DNA of 64,000 nt from the NCBI RefSeq assembly GCF_000424145.1, contig NZ_AUJI01000009.1, forward strand, positions 1 through 64,000. The letters are read 5' to 3'. Under the pieces are notes generated by a model. That model ran no database searches. It saw nothing but the letters and a program-made list of their open reading frames with translations, and was not told the DNA's origin. How positions within the stretch are numbered: position 1 is the stretch's first letter; each line of letters starts with the position of its first letter. The position numbers and the translations under genes were made by a program. The DNA is from Butyrivibrio sp. AC2005. Its GTDB lineage: Bacteria; Bacillota; Clostridia; Lachnospirales; Lachnospiraceae. This document shows positions 16,344 to 24,955 of the stretch, piece after piece.

Positions 16344-17575
16344 TGAAACATCTTTTACTGATTGTGCCGATGCTTCATCAGGGTGGATTCGAGAGAGTCT
16401 GCGTTGCAACAGCTCGGCTGATGCAAAAATATTATAAGGTAACAATTCTCATCTTTTCCGATAAGGACATAAATTATGATATATCGGGACTGGATGTGGT
16501 CAATATTGATCTGCCTGCCACTAAGAAATATGGCAAGCTTGGAAAAGCTGTCAATGTTTTCAGGAGAGTAAAGAAAGTCAGACAGTATAAAAAGGCAAAC
16601 AAGGTAGATATTTCATATAGCTTTGGGTCAAGTGCAAACTATGTAAATGTTCTTTCAAAGGCGGGGACAAGAGCAAAGGTGCTAACAGGACTTCGTTGTT
16701 CTACTGATATGGAAAACAGAAGAGAGGTCAGTCTTTTCTGTAATAAGGCAGATCAGGTTCTGTCCTGCTCAAGAGAGATAATGAGAGAGCTCCTTCGTGA
16801 TTACAATTATGAAAAGAGCAGCTATATCTACAATCCCCTCGACATAAAGATGATTCGTGATAGAGCAGGCTCAAAGGACGCACTTTTAAATGCAAGTGAT
16901 ATGTTTGGAAACGGCAAGCTTGTGAATGATGCGCAGGATAGCAATATTACACTTATTTCTGTAGGAAGACAGGACTATATAAAGGGCTTTTGGCATTTGA
17001 TCAAGGCTTTTTCAATAGTTGTAAAGAATTACCCTGCGGCCAGGCTTCAGATAGTGGGTACAGGGGACTTTAGCGGACTTAGAAAGCTTGCGGAGGATCT
17101 TGGAGTAGAGGGGAAGGTTTTCTTCCCGGGACTTCAGAAGAATCCGTTCCCGTTTGTTGAAGCTGCAGATATTTATGTGCTTAGTTCAAACCATGAAGGT
17201 TTTCCTAATGCGATACTGGAGGCTATGGCACTTGGTAAGCCCTGCGTTGCGGCAGATTGTAAAACCGGTCCCCGTGAGATACTTCTAAATGAGAAGGAAT
17301 ATGGGGAGCTTATCACGAGTAAGCCGGATGGTTCTTCCACGGATAAGATTATCGAGGGAGAATTCGGAATTATCGTTCCGGATATGGATGAGCATATCGA
17401 TCTTGATGCTTCAAATATCACGGAGGGCGATAAGCTGCTGGCTGAGGGAATACTCAGGATGCTCGCTGATGAGAAGAAGATGAAGCATTATGGTGAGAAG
17501 GCCTATGAGAGGGCACAGACCTATGATCCGGAGAAGTATGCAAAGGATTTGCATGGGATTTTAGAGAAGGTATGA
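16343..17575 (+). CDS. Glycosyltransferase family 4
   Basis: This 410-residue enzyme starts at an ATG that overlaps the previous stop by one base (TAATG), so it is translationally coupled. LLLIVPMLHQGGFERV is the N-terminal glycine loop. LISVGRQDYIKGFWHLIKAF begins the donor lobe, and VLSSNHEGFPNAILEAMALG is the EX7E-type motif. Near residue 320 an extra loop interrupts the usual spacing (KPDGSSTDKIIEGEFG), a feature also seen in teichoic-acid and capsule GT4 enzymes. Donor unknown. Confidence 0.82.
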   Translation: MKHLLLIVPMLHQGGFERVCVATARLMQKYYKVTILIFSDKDINYDISGLDVVNIDLPATKKYGKLGKAVNVFRRVKKVRQYKKANKVDISYSFGSSANYVNVLSKAGTRAKVLTGLRCSTDMENRREVSLFCNKADQVLSCSREIMRELLRDYNYEKSSYIYNPLDIKMIRDRAGSKDALLNASDMFGNGKLVNDAQDSNITLISVGRQDYIKGFWHLIKAFSIVVKNYPAARLQIVGTGDFSGLRKLAEDLGVEGKVFFPGLQKNPFPFVEAADIYVLSSNHEGFPNAILEAMALGKPCVAADCKTGPREILLNEKEYGELITSKPDGSSTDKIIEGEFGIIVPDMDEHIDLDASNITEGDKLLAEGILRMLADEKKMKHYGEKAYERAQTYDPEKYAKDLHGILEKV

Positions 17576-17618
17576 AATGGTGACATTCCCCTCATTATAG
17601 AGTAATATGTAGGATATT

Positions 17619-18716
17619 ATGAAAAAGATTGCGTTTCATTTAAATAGCCTTGGACAGGGCGGTGCGGAGAGAGTTGTAAGTAATCTCGCAAACCAGTTTG
17701 CCAAGGGCGGGTATGAAGTATATATAGCAACGGAGTGGTTTGATGAGAATGAGTTCACTCTGGATCCCCGTATTCACAGGGTTCATGTGGGACTGCGCGA
17801 AGAAGATGCAAAAAAAGGCCGCGTCACAAAGTTCCTCCTGAGAGTAAAGTACTTGAGGGAATTTCTCGAAAGCACCCGTCCGGATGTTCTCGTGGCATTT
17901 GCCCACAGAGCTAATTACAGGGCTCTTATGGCTCAGAAGAGCACAGGGACGCCTACAGTGATATCTGTGCGAATAAATCCCGTAGGTAATTACGATGCGC
18001 TTTCTGATAAGATACAGATAAAGTGGCTGTTTCCCAGGGCTGCAGGATGTGTTTTTCAGACAGAGGAGCAGAAGGAATTCTTTAAACCGTATCTGCAGGA
18101 TAATTCGAGGATAATTTTAAATCCTATAAATGCTAAATACCATAATGTTCCACATCCGCAGTTTAAGGAAAAATCAGTAGTTCATCATGCCAGACTGGTG
18201 GATTTCAAGAATCAGCTTATGCTTTGTGATGCCTTCCTGAAGGTTCATGAAAAGCATCCCGACTATATATTAAGGATATATGGTGGTGGTTCTGAGGATG
18301 GAACAAAGGAGAAGCTGGAAAAGAAGATTGCGGATAATAATGCAGAAGAGTTCATGTTTTTGATGGGCCCCTGCAACCATATAGATGCGGAGATTCCTAA
18401 AGGTGAGGTTTATGCCTATAGCTCTGATTATGAGGGATTTCCCAATTCTCTTCTTGAAGCCATGGCTATGGGAATGCCGGTGGTTTCAACTGATTGCCCT
18501 CCAGGAGGACCCAGAACCGTGATAAGGGATGGGGAGAACGGATTTCTTGTGCCTGTTGGGGATGCAGATGCGCTGGCAGACAGGATTTGTCGCCTGATTG
18601 AGGATAAGGATATGGCTAAGCGCTTTGGTGAGGAAGCTGCCAGGGTGTATGATATTGCCAATTCTGAGGCTGTCTTTGAGCAGTGGAGGGAGTATTTAGA
18701 AGGGCTAGTTAAATAA
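17619..18716 (+). CDS. Glycosyltransferase family 4
   Basis: This 365-residue GT-B protein has FHLNSLGQGGAERVVSNL at the N-terminus and SSDYEGFPNSLLEAMAMGMP with the EX7E motif near residue 268, then STDCPPGGPR. It closely resembles the GT4 at 21019 in general form, so the pair may be old duplicates. The start follows TAGGATATT. A palindromic repeat begins four bases after its stop and separates it from the asparagine synthase gene. Confidence 0.82.
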   Translation: MKKIAFHLNSLGQGGAERVVSNLANQFAKGGYEVYIATEWFDENEFTLDPRIHRVHVGLREEDAKKGRVTKFLLRVKYLREFLESTRPDVLVAFAHRANYRALMAQKSTGTPTVISVRINPVGNYDALSDKIQIKWLFPRAAGCVFQTEEQKEFFKPYLQDNSRIILNPINAKYHNVPHPQFKEKSVVHHARLVDFKNQLMLCDAFLKVHEKHPDYILRIYGGGSEDGTKEKLEKKIADNNAEEFMFLMGPCNHIDAEIPKGEVYAYSSDYEGFPNSLLEAMAMGMPVVSTDCPPGGPRTVIRDGENGFLVPVGDADALADRICRLIEDKDMAKRFGEEAARVYDIANSEAVFEQWREYLEGLVK

Positions 18717-18720
18717 GAAT

Positions 18721-18955
18721 CCCCTCATCCGTCAGCTTCGCTGACACCTTCCCCCCAAGGGGAAGGCAATAGAAGATATGCGGAGCCTTTTCCCAAGGGG
18801 AAGGCAATAGAAGATATGCGGAGCCTTTTCCCAAGCGGAAGGTGATAGAAAATATACAAAGCCTTCCCCTTGGGGGGCGCTCAACGTCCGGTGGACGTTG
18901 GTTCAGCGCGGACCGAAGCGGAGCGAAGAAAGGTGCCCGAAGGGCGGATGAGGGG
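18721..18955. repeat. Palindromic dispersed repeat, copy 1 (complete, 235 bp)
   Basis: The element is bounded by a perfect 10-bp inverted repeat: CCCCTCATCC (18721-18730) and GGATGAGGGG (18946-18955). Next to each end is a hairpin: GTCAGC-TTC-GCTGAC on the left (18731-18745) and GCCC-GAA-GGGC on the right (18935-18945). A CCTTCCCC/GGGGAAGG stem follows on the left. The right half contains a larger palindrome around CAACGTCC-GGT-GGACGTTG. It begins four bases after a stop codon and has no coding capacity. Partial copies lie at 20927 and 49942. Confidence 0.85.
18757..18869. repeat. Tandem array of a 38-bp unit inside repeat copy 1
   Basis: A 38-bp unit beginning AAGGGGAAGGCAATAGAAGA is present twice without change (18757-18794, 18795-18832), then a third time in altered form (18833-18869). 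The units abut with no spacers. The first two look like a recent duplication within the palindromic element. Confidence 0.85.
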
Positions 18956-18985
18956 AATGCAATAAAAAAATAGAAGGAGACGCCT

Positions 18986-20926
18986 ATGTGCGGAATCTGT
19001 GGATATATATCCAGAAACAGAATAACTGAAGATGAACTTAGAGCCATGAATGACACCATGATCCACAGAGGACCGGACGATAATGGCGTCGAGCTATATC
19101 CGGGAAAAGACGGATATACGATTGGTTTTGCACAGAGACGACTTTCAATCCTGGATCTTTCGCCGCTTGGGCACCAGCCCATGTCTACGGAGGATGGCAG
19201 GATTTCTGTCGTTTTTAACGGAGAGATTTATAACTTTCTTGAACTTAAGGAAGAACTCAAGGGTTACCCCTTCAAATCAACCTGTGATACCGAGGTTATA
19301 CTTGCGGGGTATCTGAAGTGGGGGGCTGATTTTGCAGAGCATATTCATGGAATGTTCGCGATAGCGCTTTATGACAGAGAGACTGAGGATATTTTCCTTG
19401 TAAGGGACAGAATCGGTAAGAAACCATTATATTACTGGCTTGAGGATGGGAACCTGGTATTTGGTTCGGAGCTTAAGCCCATCATGAAGTGTCCCGGATT
19501 TAAGGTTGACATAAGAAAATCAATCATTCCGAGATACATGTTTCAGCAGTACATAAATGCACCCGAAAGCATATTTGAGAATGTATGGCAGATAGAACCC
19601 GGGCAGATGCTGGTATTTAACAAGGGAAGCATCAGTAAGAAGAAGTACTGGGATGTGAAAAAGGCGTACAAAGAGAGATCTGCCAGACAGGTTTCTTCCT
19701 ACGAAGAAGCAAAGGAAGGCTTGAAGCAGCGTCTTAAGAAGTCGGTTGCAGACAGAATGATAGCAGATGTGCCGCTGGGGGCATTTTTATCAGGCGGTTA
19801 TGACTCATCGCTTATAACAGCGCTTGCTCAGGAAAACAGTGATTCACCTGTTAAGACCTTTAGTATCGGTTTCAACGTGCCGGAATATAATGAAGCAGAG
19901 TTTGCAAAGAGGGTGGCGGAGCATCTTGGCACAGACCACACTGAGCTTTACATAGATGAGTCGGAGATGCTGGATCTTGTGGAGAGTATTCCCGATTATT
20001 ATGATGAGCCTTTTGCAGATGAGTCAGAGATACCTACAATGCTTGTGTGCAAGCTTGCTAGGGAGCAGGTGACTGTAGCGCTGTCGGGCGATGGCGGAGA
20101 TGAGTTTTTCTGCGGATATAATATTTATGAGAATGTGGCACAGGCACAGAAGCTTGATGCGGCCGGGGCTATTGTAAATGGAATAGGTCAGATTCCCATG
20201 GGGGACAGTAAGCTTCTTAAAAAGCTTCCCTTCAGGGTTCGGGTGGTAGCGGAAAACAGAGATCCGGAGACTAAGACTCAGTTTTCATCACCCAGTTATA
20301 TTCTGGCTGCCCATGCATTTATAACAGGGCAGGAGGCTATGGATGACAGGCTCACATATGAGCAGTATATGGGTAGAGAGTTTGGAAATAGCGGACTTTT
20401 CCCATGTAAATATCCGATAGAGTCCTCTTATGGAGTATCGGACTGGCAGATAAGGCGTATGCTGCTTGATATGGATACCTACCTTCCCGGGGATATTCTG
20501 GTGAAGATGGACAGAGCATCTATGAAGTATTCACTTGAGTGCAGATGTCCTATAATGGATACAGAGGTTATGGAGTACAGCTTTGCTATTCCGCACAGAT
20601 TCAAGTTTGCTGATGGTGACAAGAAGCATATTTTGAAGGATATAGCATATGATTATATTCCAAGGGACCTTCTGGACAGGCCCAAGAAGGGCTTTGGATG
20701 TCCCACGGATTCATGGCTTAGAGGCCCGCTGCGTGACAAGCTTATTGATTACAGTGATGTGAGCTTCTTGAAAAAACAGGGCATATTTGATGCTGATTAT
20801 GCGTCACGATTTATCAGAAATTATTTGGAGAAGGGCGATGGAGGTCCGGCTACAGGAGCGAATTATTCGAAGTTGTCGTGGAGCTTCTTTAATTTCCAGC
20901 AGTGGTATGAGAGGTATTTAGTGTGA
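18986..20926 (+). CDS. Asparagine synthase-type glutamine amidotransferase
   Basis: This 646-residue two-domain enzyme has Cys2 (MCGICGY), the N-terminal nucleophile of a class II glutaminase, with ITEDELRAMNDTMIHRGPDD. The synthetase domain has the PP-loop SGGYDSS (residues 269-275), where Tyr replaces the usual Leu, then SIGFNVPEYNE and SGDGGDEFF. It uses glutamine ammonia and ATP to amidate a carboxylate. In polysaccharide loci homologues are believed to convert a uronic acid to its amide, and the TviB/WbpO-type dehydrogenase here offers the substrate; plain asparagine synthesis is the alternative. GAAGGAG precedes the ATG. Repeat copies flank the gene on both sides. Confidence 0.87.
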   Translation: MCGICGYISRNRITEDELRAMNDTMIHRGPDDNGVELYPGKDGYTIGFAQRRLSILDLSPLGHQPMSTEDGRISVVFNGEIYNFLELKEELKGYPFKSTCDTEVILAGYLKWGADFAEHIHGMFAIALYDRETEDIFLVRDRIGKKPLYYWLEDGNLVFGSELKPIMKCPGFKVDIRKSIIPRYMFQQYINAPESIFENVWQIEPGQMLVFNKGSISKKKYWDVKKAYKERSARQVSSYEEAKEGLKQRLKKSVADRMIADVPLGAFLSGGYDSSLITALAQENSDSPVKTFSIGFNVPEYNEAEFAKRVAEHLGTDHTELYIDESEMLDLVESIPDYYDEPFADESEIPTMLVCKLAREQVTVALSGDGGDEFFCGYNIYENVAQAQKLDAAGAIVNGIGQIPMGDSKLLKKLPFRVRVVAENRDPETKTQFSSPSYILAAHAFITGQEAMDDRLTYEQYMGREFGNSGLFPCKYPIESSYGVSDWQIRRMLLDMDTYLPGDILVKMDRASMKYSLECRCPIMDTEVMEYSFAIPHRFKFADGDKKHILKDIAYDYIPRDLLDRPKKGFGCPTDSWLRGPLRDKLIDYSDVSFLKKQGIFDADYASRFIRNYLEKGDGGPATGANYSKLSWSFFNFQQWYERYLV

Positions 20927-21008
20927 CCCCTCATCCGGCGCTGCGCGCCACCTTCCCCCAAGGGGAAGGCAGTAGAAAGAAAGCTATATTCCTTAGGGGA
21001 AGGCAGTA
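20927..21008. repeat. Palindromic dispersed repeat, copy 2 (left half only)
   Basis: CCCCTCATCC (20927-20936) starts on the base after the asparagine-synthase stop codon. The adjoining hairpin is GGCGC-TGC-GCGCC (20937-20949), different in sequence from copy 1 but equally well paired. CCTTCCCC (20951-20958) and GGGGAAGG (20962-20969) form the second stem. A degenerate unit with GGGGAAGGCAGTA follows to about 21008. The right half is missing. AGAGG just after it acts as ribosome site of the next gene. Confidence 0.8.
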
Positions 21009-21018
21009 AGAGGTTTGA

Positions 21019-22269
21019 ATGGCAAAAAAGGTAACTATCAGGAAAAAGCATATAGTTATGTATATAGGCTCACTCAATAAGGGCGGGGCTGAGCGCGTCA
21101 TGTGCAATCTTGCTGAGTATTTCTACAGCATAGGTTATAGGGTGACGCTTGCTACTACCTATTTGTCCGATGATGAGTATGAGCTTCCTCATGCTGCCTG
21201 GAAAGTACTTGAGAGTGAGGCTGAGAATGCCGTAAAGGTATTAAATCCGGATGAGAAGGTTCGATATGTGGATCTTAAGGGCGGAGAGCCTATGGGGATA
21301 GGCAGGGTATTCACTGCGCTTATGCCTTATGAAAAGGGAAACCGTGCCCAGAATTTTCATAGAAGAATACAGAAGCTGACAAATGCCTGGGAGAGACTAA
21401 AGCCTGATCTGATTCTTTCTTTTCTCGGTAAAAACAATGTAATGGCACTGCAGTCCGCTATATCATTGGGGATTCCTGTGGTGGTATCAGTTCGGGCAAC
21501 GCCGTCGGAGGAGTATGCTTCATTTGGGCTTAAAGCGTCAATGAAGGTGTTGTTTCCTGCTGCTGCAGGGGTTGTGGTTCAGACAAATGGTGCAATGGAA
21601 TTTTTCGGGCCACTTATAAAGTCAAAATGTAAGGTTTTGCCAAATGCAATAAATGAGGAGTTTATTGCGCATGAGGTGGTGCCTTTTGAGGATAGAAAAA
21701 AGGTTATCGTATCTGTCGGAAGGCTTGATGAAAATAAGAATCAAAAGCTTGTTATCAATGCCTTTTCATATTTTGTAAAAAAGCATCCTGATTACAGACT
21801 GATGATTTATGGCGATGGTCCGACGAGAGAACTGCTTACAAAGCTCTGCGGAAAGCTTGATATTCTTGATGAAACAGGTAAGGGGGCTGATGGCAAAGCA
21901 ACCTTTATGGGAAGTGTCGACAGAATAGCTGACAGAATAAGCGATGCGGAGATTTTTGTGCTCACCTCCAAAACGGAAGGTATGCCGAATGCTCTAATCG
22001 AAGCGATGTCACTTGGACTTTGCTGTATATCCACGGATTGTCCCTGTGGTGGTCCTGCGGATCTTATTCAGAATGGAAGAAACGGAATTTTAATACCGAT
22101 GGATTCCGATGTAAAGATGGCGACTAATATTTTTAATACCCTTGAGAGACTTGCCGAAGATCCGGCTGTAGCAAGAAGAATGGGCGGAGCTGCGCTTGAA
22201 GTCAGGGAAAAATATAATCCTGACAGAGTAAATGAAATGTGGCGTGAGTATTTTGAGGAACTAATGTAG
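21019..22269 (+). CDS. Glycosyltransferase family 4
   Basis: This 416-residue GT-B enzyme has MYIGSLNKGGAERVMCNL at the N-terminus, VSVGRLDENKNQKLVINAF as the start of the donor lobe, and LTSKTEGMPNALIEAMSLG with the EX7E motif near residue 320, then STDCPCGGPADLI. These features match GT4 enzymes that add galactose, N-acetylhexosamine or similar to lipid-linked repeats; the specific sugar is unknown. The ribosome site is AGAGG at the edge of repeat copy 2. Confidence 0.82.
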   Translation: MAKKVTIRKKHIVMYIGSLNKGGAERVMCNLAEYFYSIGYRVTLATTYLSDDEYELPHAAWKVLESEAENAVKVLNPDEKVRYVDLKGGEPMGIGRVFTALMPYEKGNRAQNFHRRIQKLTNAWERLKPDLILSFLGKNNVMALQSAISLGIPVVVSVRATPSEEYASFGLKASMKVLFPAAAGVVVQTNGAMEFFGPLIKSKCKVLPNAINEEFIAHEVVPFEDRKKVIVSVGRLDENKNQKLVINAFSYFVKKHPDYRLMIYGDGPTRELLTKLCGKLDILDETGKGADGKATFMGSVDRIADRISDAEIFVLTSKTEGMPNALIEAMSLGLCCISTDCPCGGPADLIQNGRNGILIPMDSDVKMATNIFNTLERLAEDPAVARRMGGAALEVREKYNPDRVNEMWREYFEELM

Positions 22270-22296
22270 GCGCTGAACGGAGTGTAGAAACAGAGA

Positions 22297-23808
22297 ATGC
22301 AATTTAACTCATATATTTTTATATTGTGTTTTTTGCCGCTATCGCTGATTTTGTACTTTGCCTTCCATAGTATGGGGCAAAAAAGGCTGGCACTTGGGTC
22401 ACTTCTTGCCATGTCACTTTGGTTTTACGGATATTTCAATCCGTATTATCTTCTTATTATTTGCAGCTCAATAGCGGTTAATTATATATTATCAAAGGCT
22501 ATGCAAAATTCCCGTCGCAGGCTTTTTTTGATACTTGGAATTCTTTTTAATGTAGGACTTATTTTTTATTTTAAGTACTACGACTTTTTTATAGAGAATG
22601 TAAATGCTGTATTTGGTGCAGGTTTTAACCTAAGGCACATAGTACTTCCGCTTGGAATCAGCTTTTTCACGTTTCAGCAGATATCCTTTATTGTGGATGC
22701 TTACAGAGGGGAGACGGAGGATTACTCATTCCTTGAGTATGCATTGTTTGTGTCATATTTTCCACAGCTTGTTGCAGGACCTATAGTTCTTCATTCAGAA
22801 CTTATTCCACAGTTTCGCGATACCAAAAAGCATAAGATTAATTTTGATAACTTATGCCGCGGTATAATGATGTTTTCAAGAGGCCTTGCAAAGAAGATGC
22901 TGATAGCTGATATGTTCGGTAAGGCAGTGGATTATGGTTTTTCACAGGCGGCGCTTATTCCGGTGGGAGAGGGTGCACTTACTATTCCTGAGATTGTGAT
23001 AGTTATGCTATCCTATACCTTCCAGATTTATTTTGATTTCAGCGGTTACAGTGATATGGCGACGGGGTTGGGCTCCATGTTTAATTTTGACATTCCGATG
23101 AACTTCAATTCGCCCTATAAGGCTATATCGATCGCAGAGTTCTGGAAGCGCTGGCACATGACTCTGACAAGATTCCTTACGACATATATATATATTCCAC
23201 TTGGTGGTAACAGAAAGGGAAAGGTGAGGACATATATAAATACCCTCATAGTTTTTCTTGTGAGCGGAATATGGCATGGTGCGAACTGGATCTTTATCCT
23301 ATGGGGAATTTTGCACGGAGTGGGACAATGCATAAACAAGCTTACACATGGCATATATGTAAATATGTGTGAAAAAGTAAGGAATGCTCCGTTGGGATAT
23401 GTTATTGGAGGTTTGGTAAAGGCTGTAAGCTGGATTGTGACTTTTGTATTTATAAATGTAGCCTGGCTGCTTTTCAGGGCTGACAGTGTTACTCAGTGGC
23501 TTCAGATACTAAAGCGCCTTGGAGTTACCAATTATGATGTAAGGTCTGAAGTGATTGAAGGCTTCAGAATTCCCAGGTTCAGGTATGTTCTTGAAGTACT
23601 TCACCTTCCAAGCGCTGATAACAACGTGCTTATGACCGGTTGTGTCATGGCTATGGCTGCTGCGCTTATAATATGCCTTTGCTGCAGGAATAATTATGAG
23701 AGAACTTACAGGACAAATGTGGTTTCACTGGTATTTACCTGGGTACTGCTTGTGGCCTGTATTGTATCCATGAGCTCAATTTCGACTTTTTTGTATTTTA
23801 ACTTTTAA
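22297..23808 (+). CDS. MBOAT-family O-acyltransferase (AlgI/DltB-like)
   Basis: The 503-residue protein has about ten or more membrane segments. The MBOAT hallmark is His327 in SGIWHGANW. Supporting family segments are LPLGISFFTFQQISFIVDAYRG and FPQLVAGPIV. DFSGYSDMATGLGSMFNFDIP and FWKRWHMTLTRF are also present. Such enzymes move an acyl group, often acetyl, across the membrane for O-acylation of a polysaccharide or teichoic acid. The next gene encodes an SGNH-type exported partner, as in alginate and Dlt systems. The ribosome site is weak (GGAG some distance upstream). Confidence 0.88.
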   Translation: MQFNSYIFILCFLPLSLILYFAFHSMGQKRLALGSLLAMSLWFYGYFNPYYLLIICSSIAVNYILSKAMQNSRRRLFLILGILFNVGLIFYFKYYDFFIENVNAVFGAGFNLRHIVLPLGISFFTFQQISFIVDAYRGETEDYSFLEYALFVSYFPQLVAGPIVLHSELIPQFRDTKKHKINFDNLCRGIMMFSRGLAKKMLIADMFGKAVDYGFSQAALIPVGEGALTIPEIVIVMLSYTFQIYFDFSGYSDMATGLGSMFNFDIPMNFNSPYKAISIAEFWKRWHMTLTRFLTTYIYIPLGGNRKGKVRTYINTLIVFLVSGIWHGANWIFILWGILHGVGQCINKLTHGIYVNMCEKVRNAPLGYVIGGLVKAVSWIVTFVFINVAWLLFRADSVTQWLQILKRLGVTNYDVRSEVIEGFRIPRFRYVLEVLHLPSADNNVLMTGCVMAMAAALIICLCCRNNYERTYRTNVVSLVFTWVLLVACIVSMSSISTFLYFNF

Positions 23809-23831
23809 ACCTTCGGAATAAGGATGTTTAA

Positions 23832-24941
23832 ATGAATTCTAAAAAATGGTTTACGGCAATTTTGATAATGACTATTGCCACACTTGCTCTGGCAGCAGGG
23901 CTGGTGTTTTTTGTGGACCCTTTTTTCCATTACAGAGCTCCTAATCCGAAGCTGTTCTACAGGCTTTATGACCAGAGATCTCAAAATGACGGTATTACAA
24001 GGAACTTCGATTATGATGCCATTATAACAGGAACCTCCATGGCTGAAAATTTTAAAGCCAGCCAGTTTGAGGATGGGCTTGGAGTTAAGGTTATAAAGGT
24101 GCCCTATTCCGGCGCAACTTATAAGGAAATAAACGATAATCTTATCGCTGCCTTTAAAAGCGGTCATAATCCGAAATATGTTTTGAGACCCCTTGATTAT
24201 TCACTTTTGTTAAGAGATAAGGATGAGATGAGAGATGATATGGGTGATTATCCATACTGGCTCACCGATGATATTGTATATAATGATGTGAATTATCTTT
24301 TAAATAAGGATGTTATACTCAGGTATGCCATTCCTGCCGTGTTGTCTTATTTTCAGGGAAAAAATCCTGGGTATACCAGCTTTGATGAGTATAGCTATAC
24401 TGACGGTGATAATAAGTATGGTAAGGACTATGTTCTTGTTGGGAAAAAGGAATTTAAGGAGCCTGAAAGCACAGAGCTATGGTTTCTGACCAGTGAAGAG
24501 GAGGAGATGCTCGAAGGTAATATCGAGCAGAATGTTGTGTCTCTTGCAAGAAAGCATCCGGAGACGACCTTTTTATATTTCTTTCCGCCGTATTCTATGG
24601 TTTATTGGGGAGGACTTTATGAGGAGGGAATGCTGGATAAAATCCTGGAGTATAAAAGGAAAGCAATCGAACTGATGCTGGAATGTGATAATATACACAT
24701 ATACAGTTTTACAACGCATACCGACATTACTGCAGATCTGTCAAGATACAGAGATCAGGCCCATTATGATTATGAAGTGAACGCCTTTGTTATGGATACC
24801 ATAATTAATTATGAGAATGGGTATGAAAATACTGATATGTTTGAAGTATCGGACAGAATAACACGCGAAAACGTTGTTGAATATTTAACTACGGAAAGTC
24901 TTTTACTGAATAACTTTGATTACAACAGTCTCACTAAATAG
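23832..24941 (+). CDS. Membrane-anchored SGNH-like protein, MBOAT partner
   Basis: One N-terminal membrane segment (residues 7-29, TAILIMTIATLALAAGLVFF) is followed by an extracytoplasmic domain. Putative catalytic residues of an SGNH fold are Ser69 in IITGTSMAENF, and Asp308 and His311 in RYRDQAHYD. AlgJ/AlgX- and DltD-type proteins with this layout complete acyl transfer to the glycan outside the cell in concert with the MBOAT protein. The gene starts 24 bases after the MBOAT stop. No ribosome site better than AAGGATG is visible. Length of 369 residues is normal for this group. Confidence 0.75.
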   Translation: MNSKKWFTAILIMTIATLALAAGLVFFVDPFFHYRAPNPKLFYRLYDQRSQNDGITRNFDYDAIITGTSMAENFKASQFEDGLGVKVIKVPYSGATYKEINDNLIAAFKSGHNPKYVLRPLDYSLLLRDKDEMRDDMGDYPYWLTDDIVYNDVNYLLNKDVILRYAIPAVLSYFQGKNPGYTSFDEYSYTDGDNKYGKDYVLVGKKEFKEPESTELWFLTSEEEEMLEGNIEQNVVSLARKHPETTFLYFFPPYSMVYWGGLYEEGMLDKILEYKRKAIELMLECDNIHIYSFTTHTDITADLSRYRDQAHYDYEVNAFVMDTIINYENGYENTDMFEVSDRITRENVVEYLTTESLLLNNFDYNSLTK

Positions 24942-24955
24942 AAAACGGAGAAAAT

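Noticed and set aside
18757-18869. Possible CRISPR array
   Set aside because: Units of 38 bp abut directly with no unique spacers, only three units exist, and no cas gene is nearby.
18986-20926. Plain housekeeping asparagine synthase
   Set aside because: Not excluded, but its position in a polysaccharide operon next to a uronate pathway and between repeats makes glycan amidation more likely.
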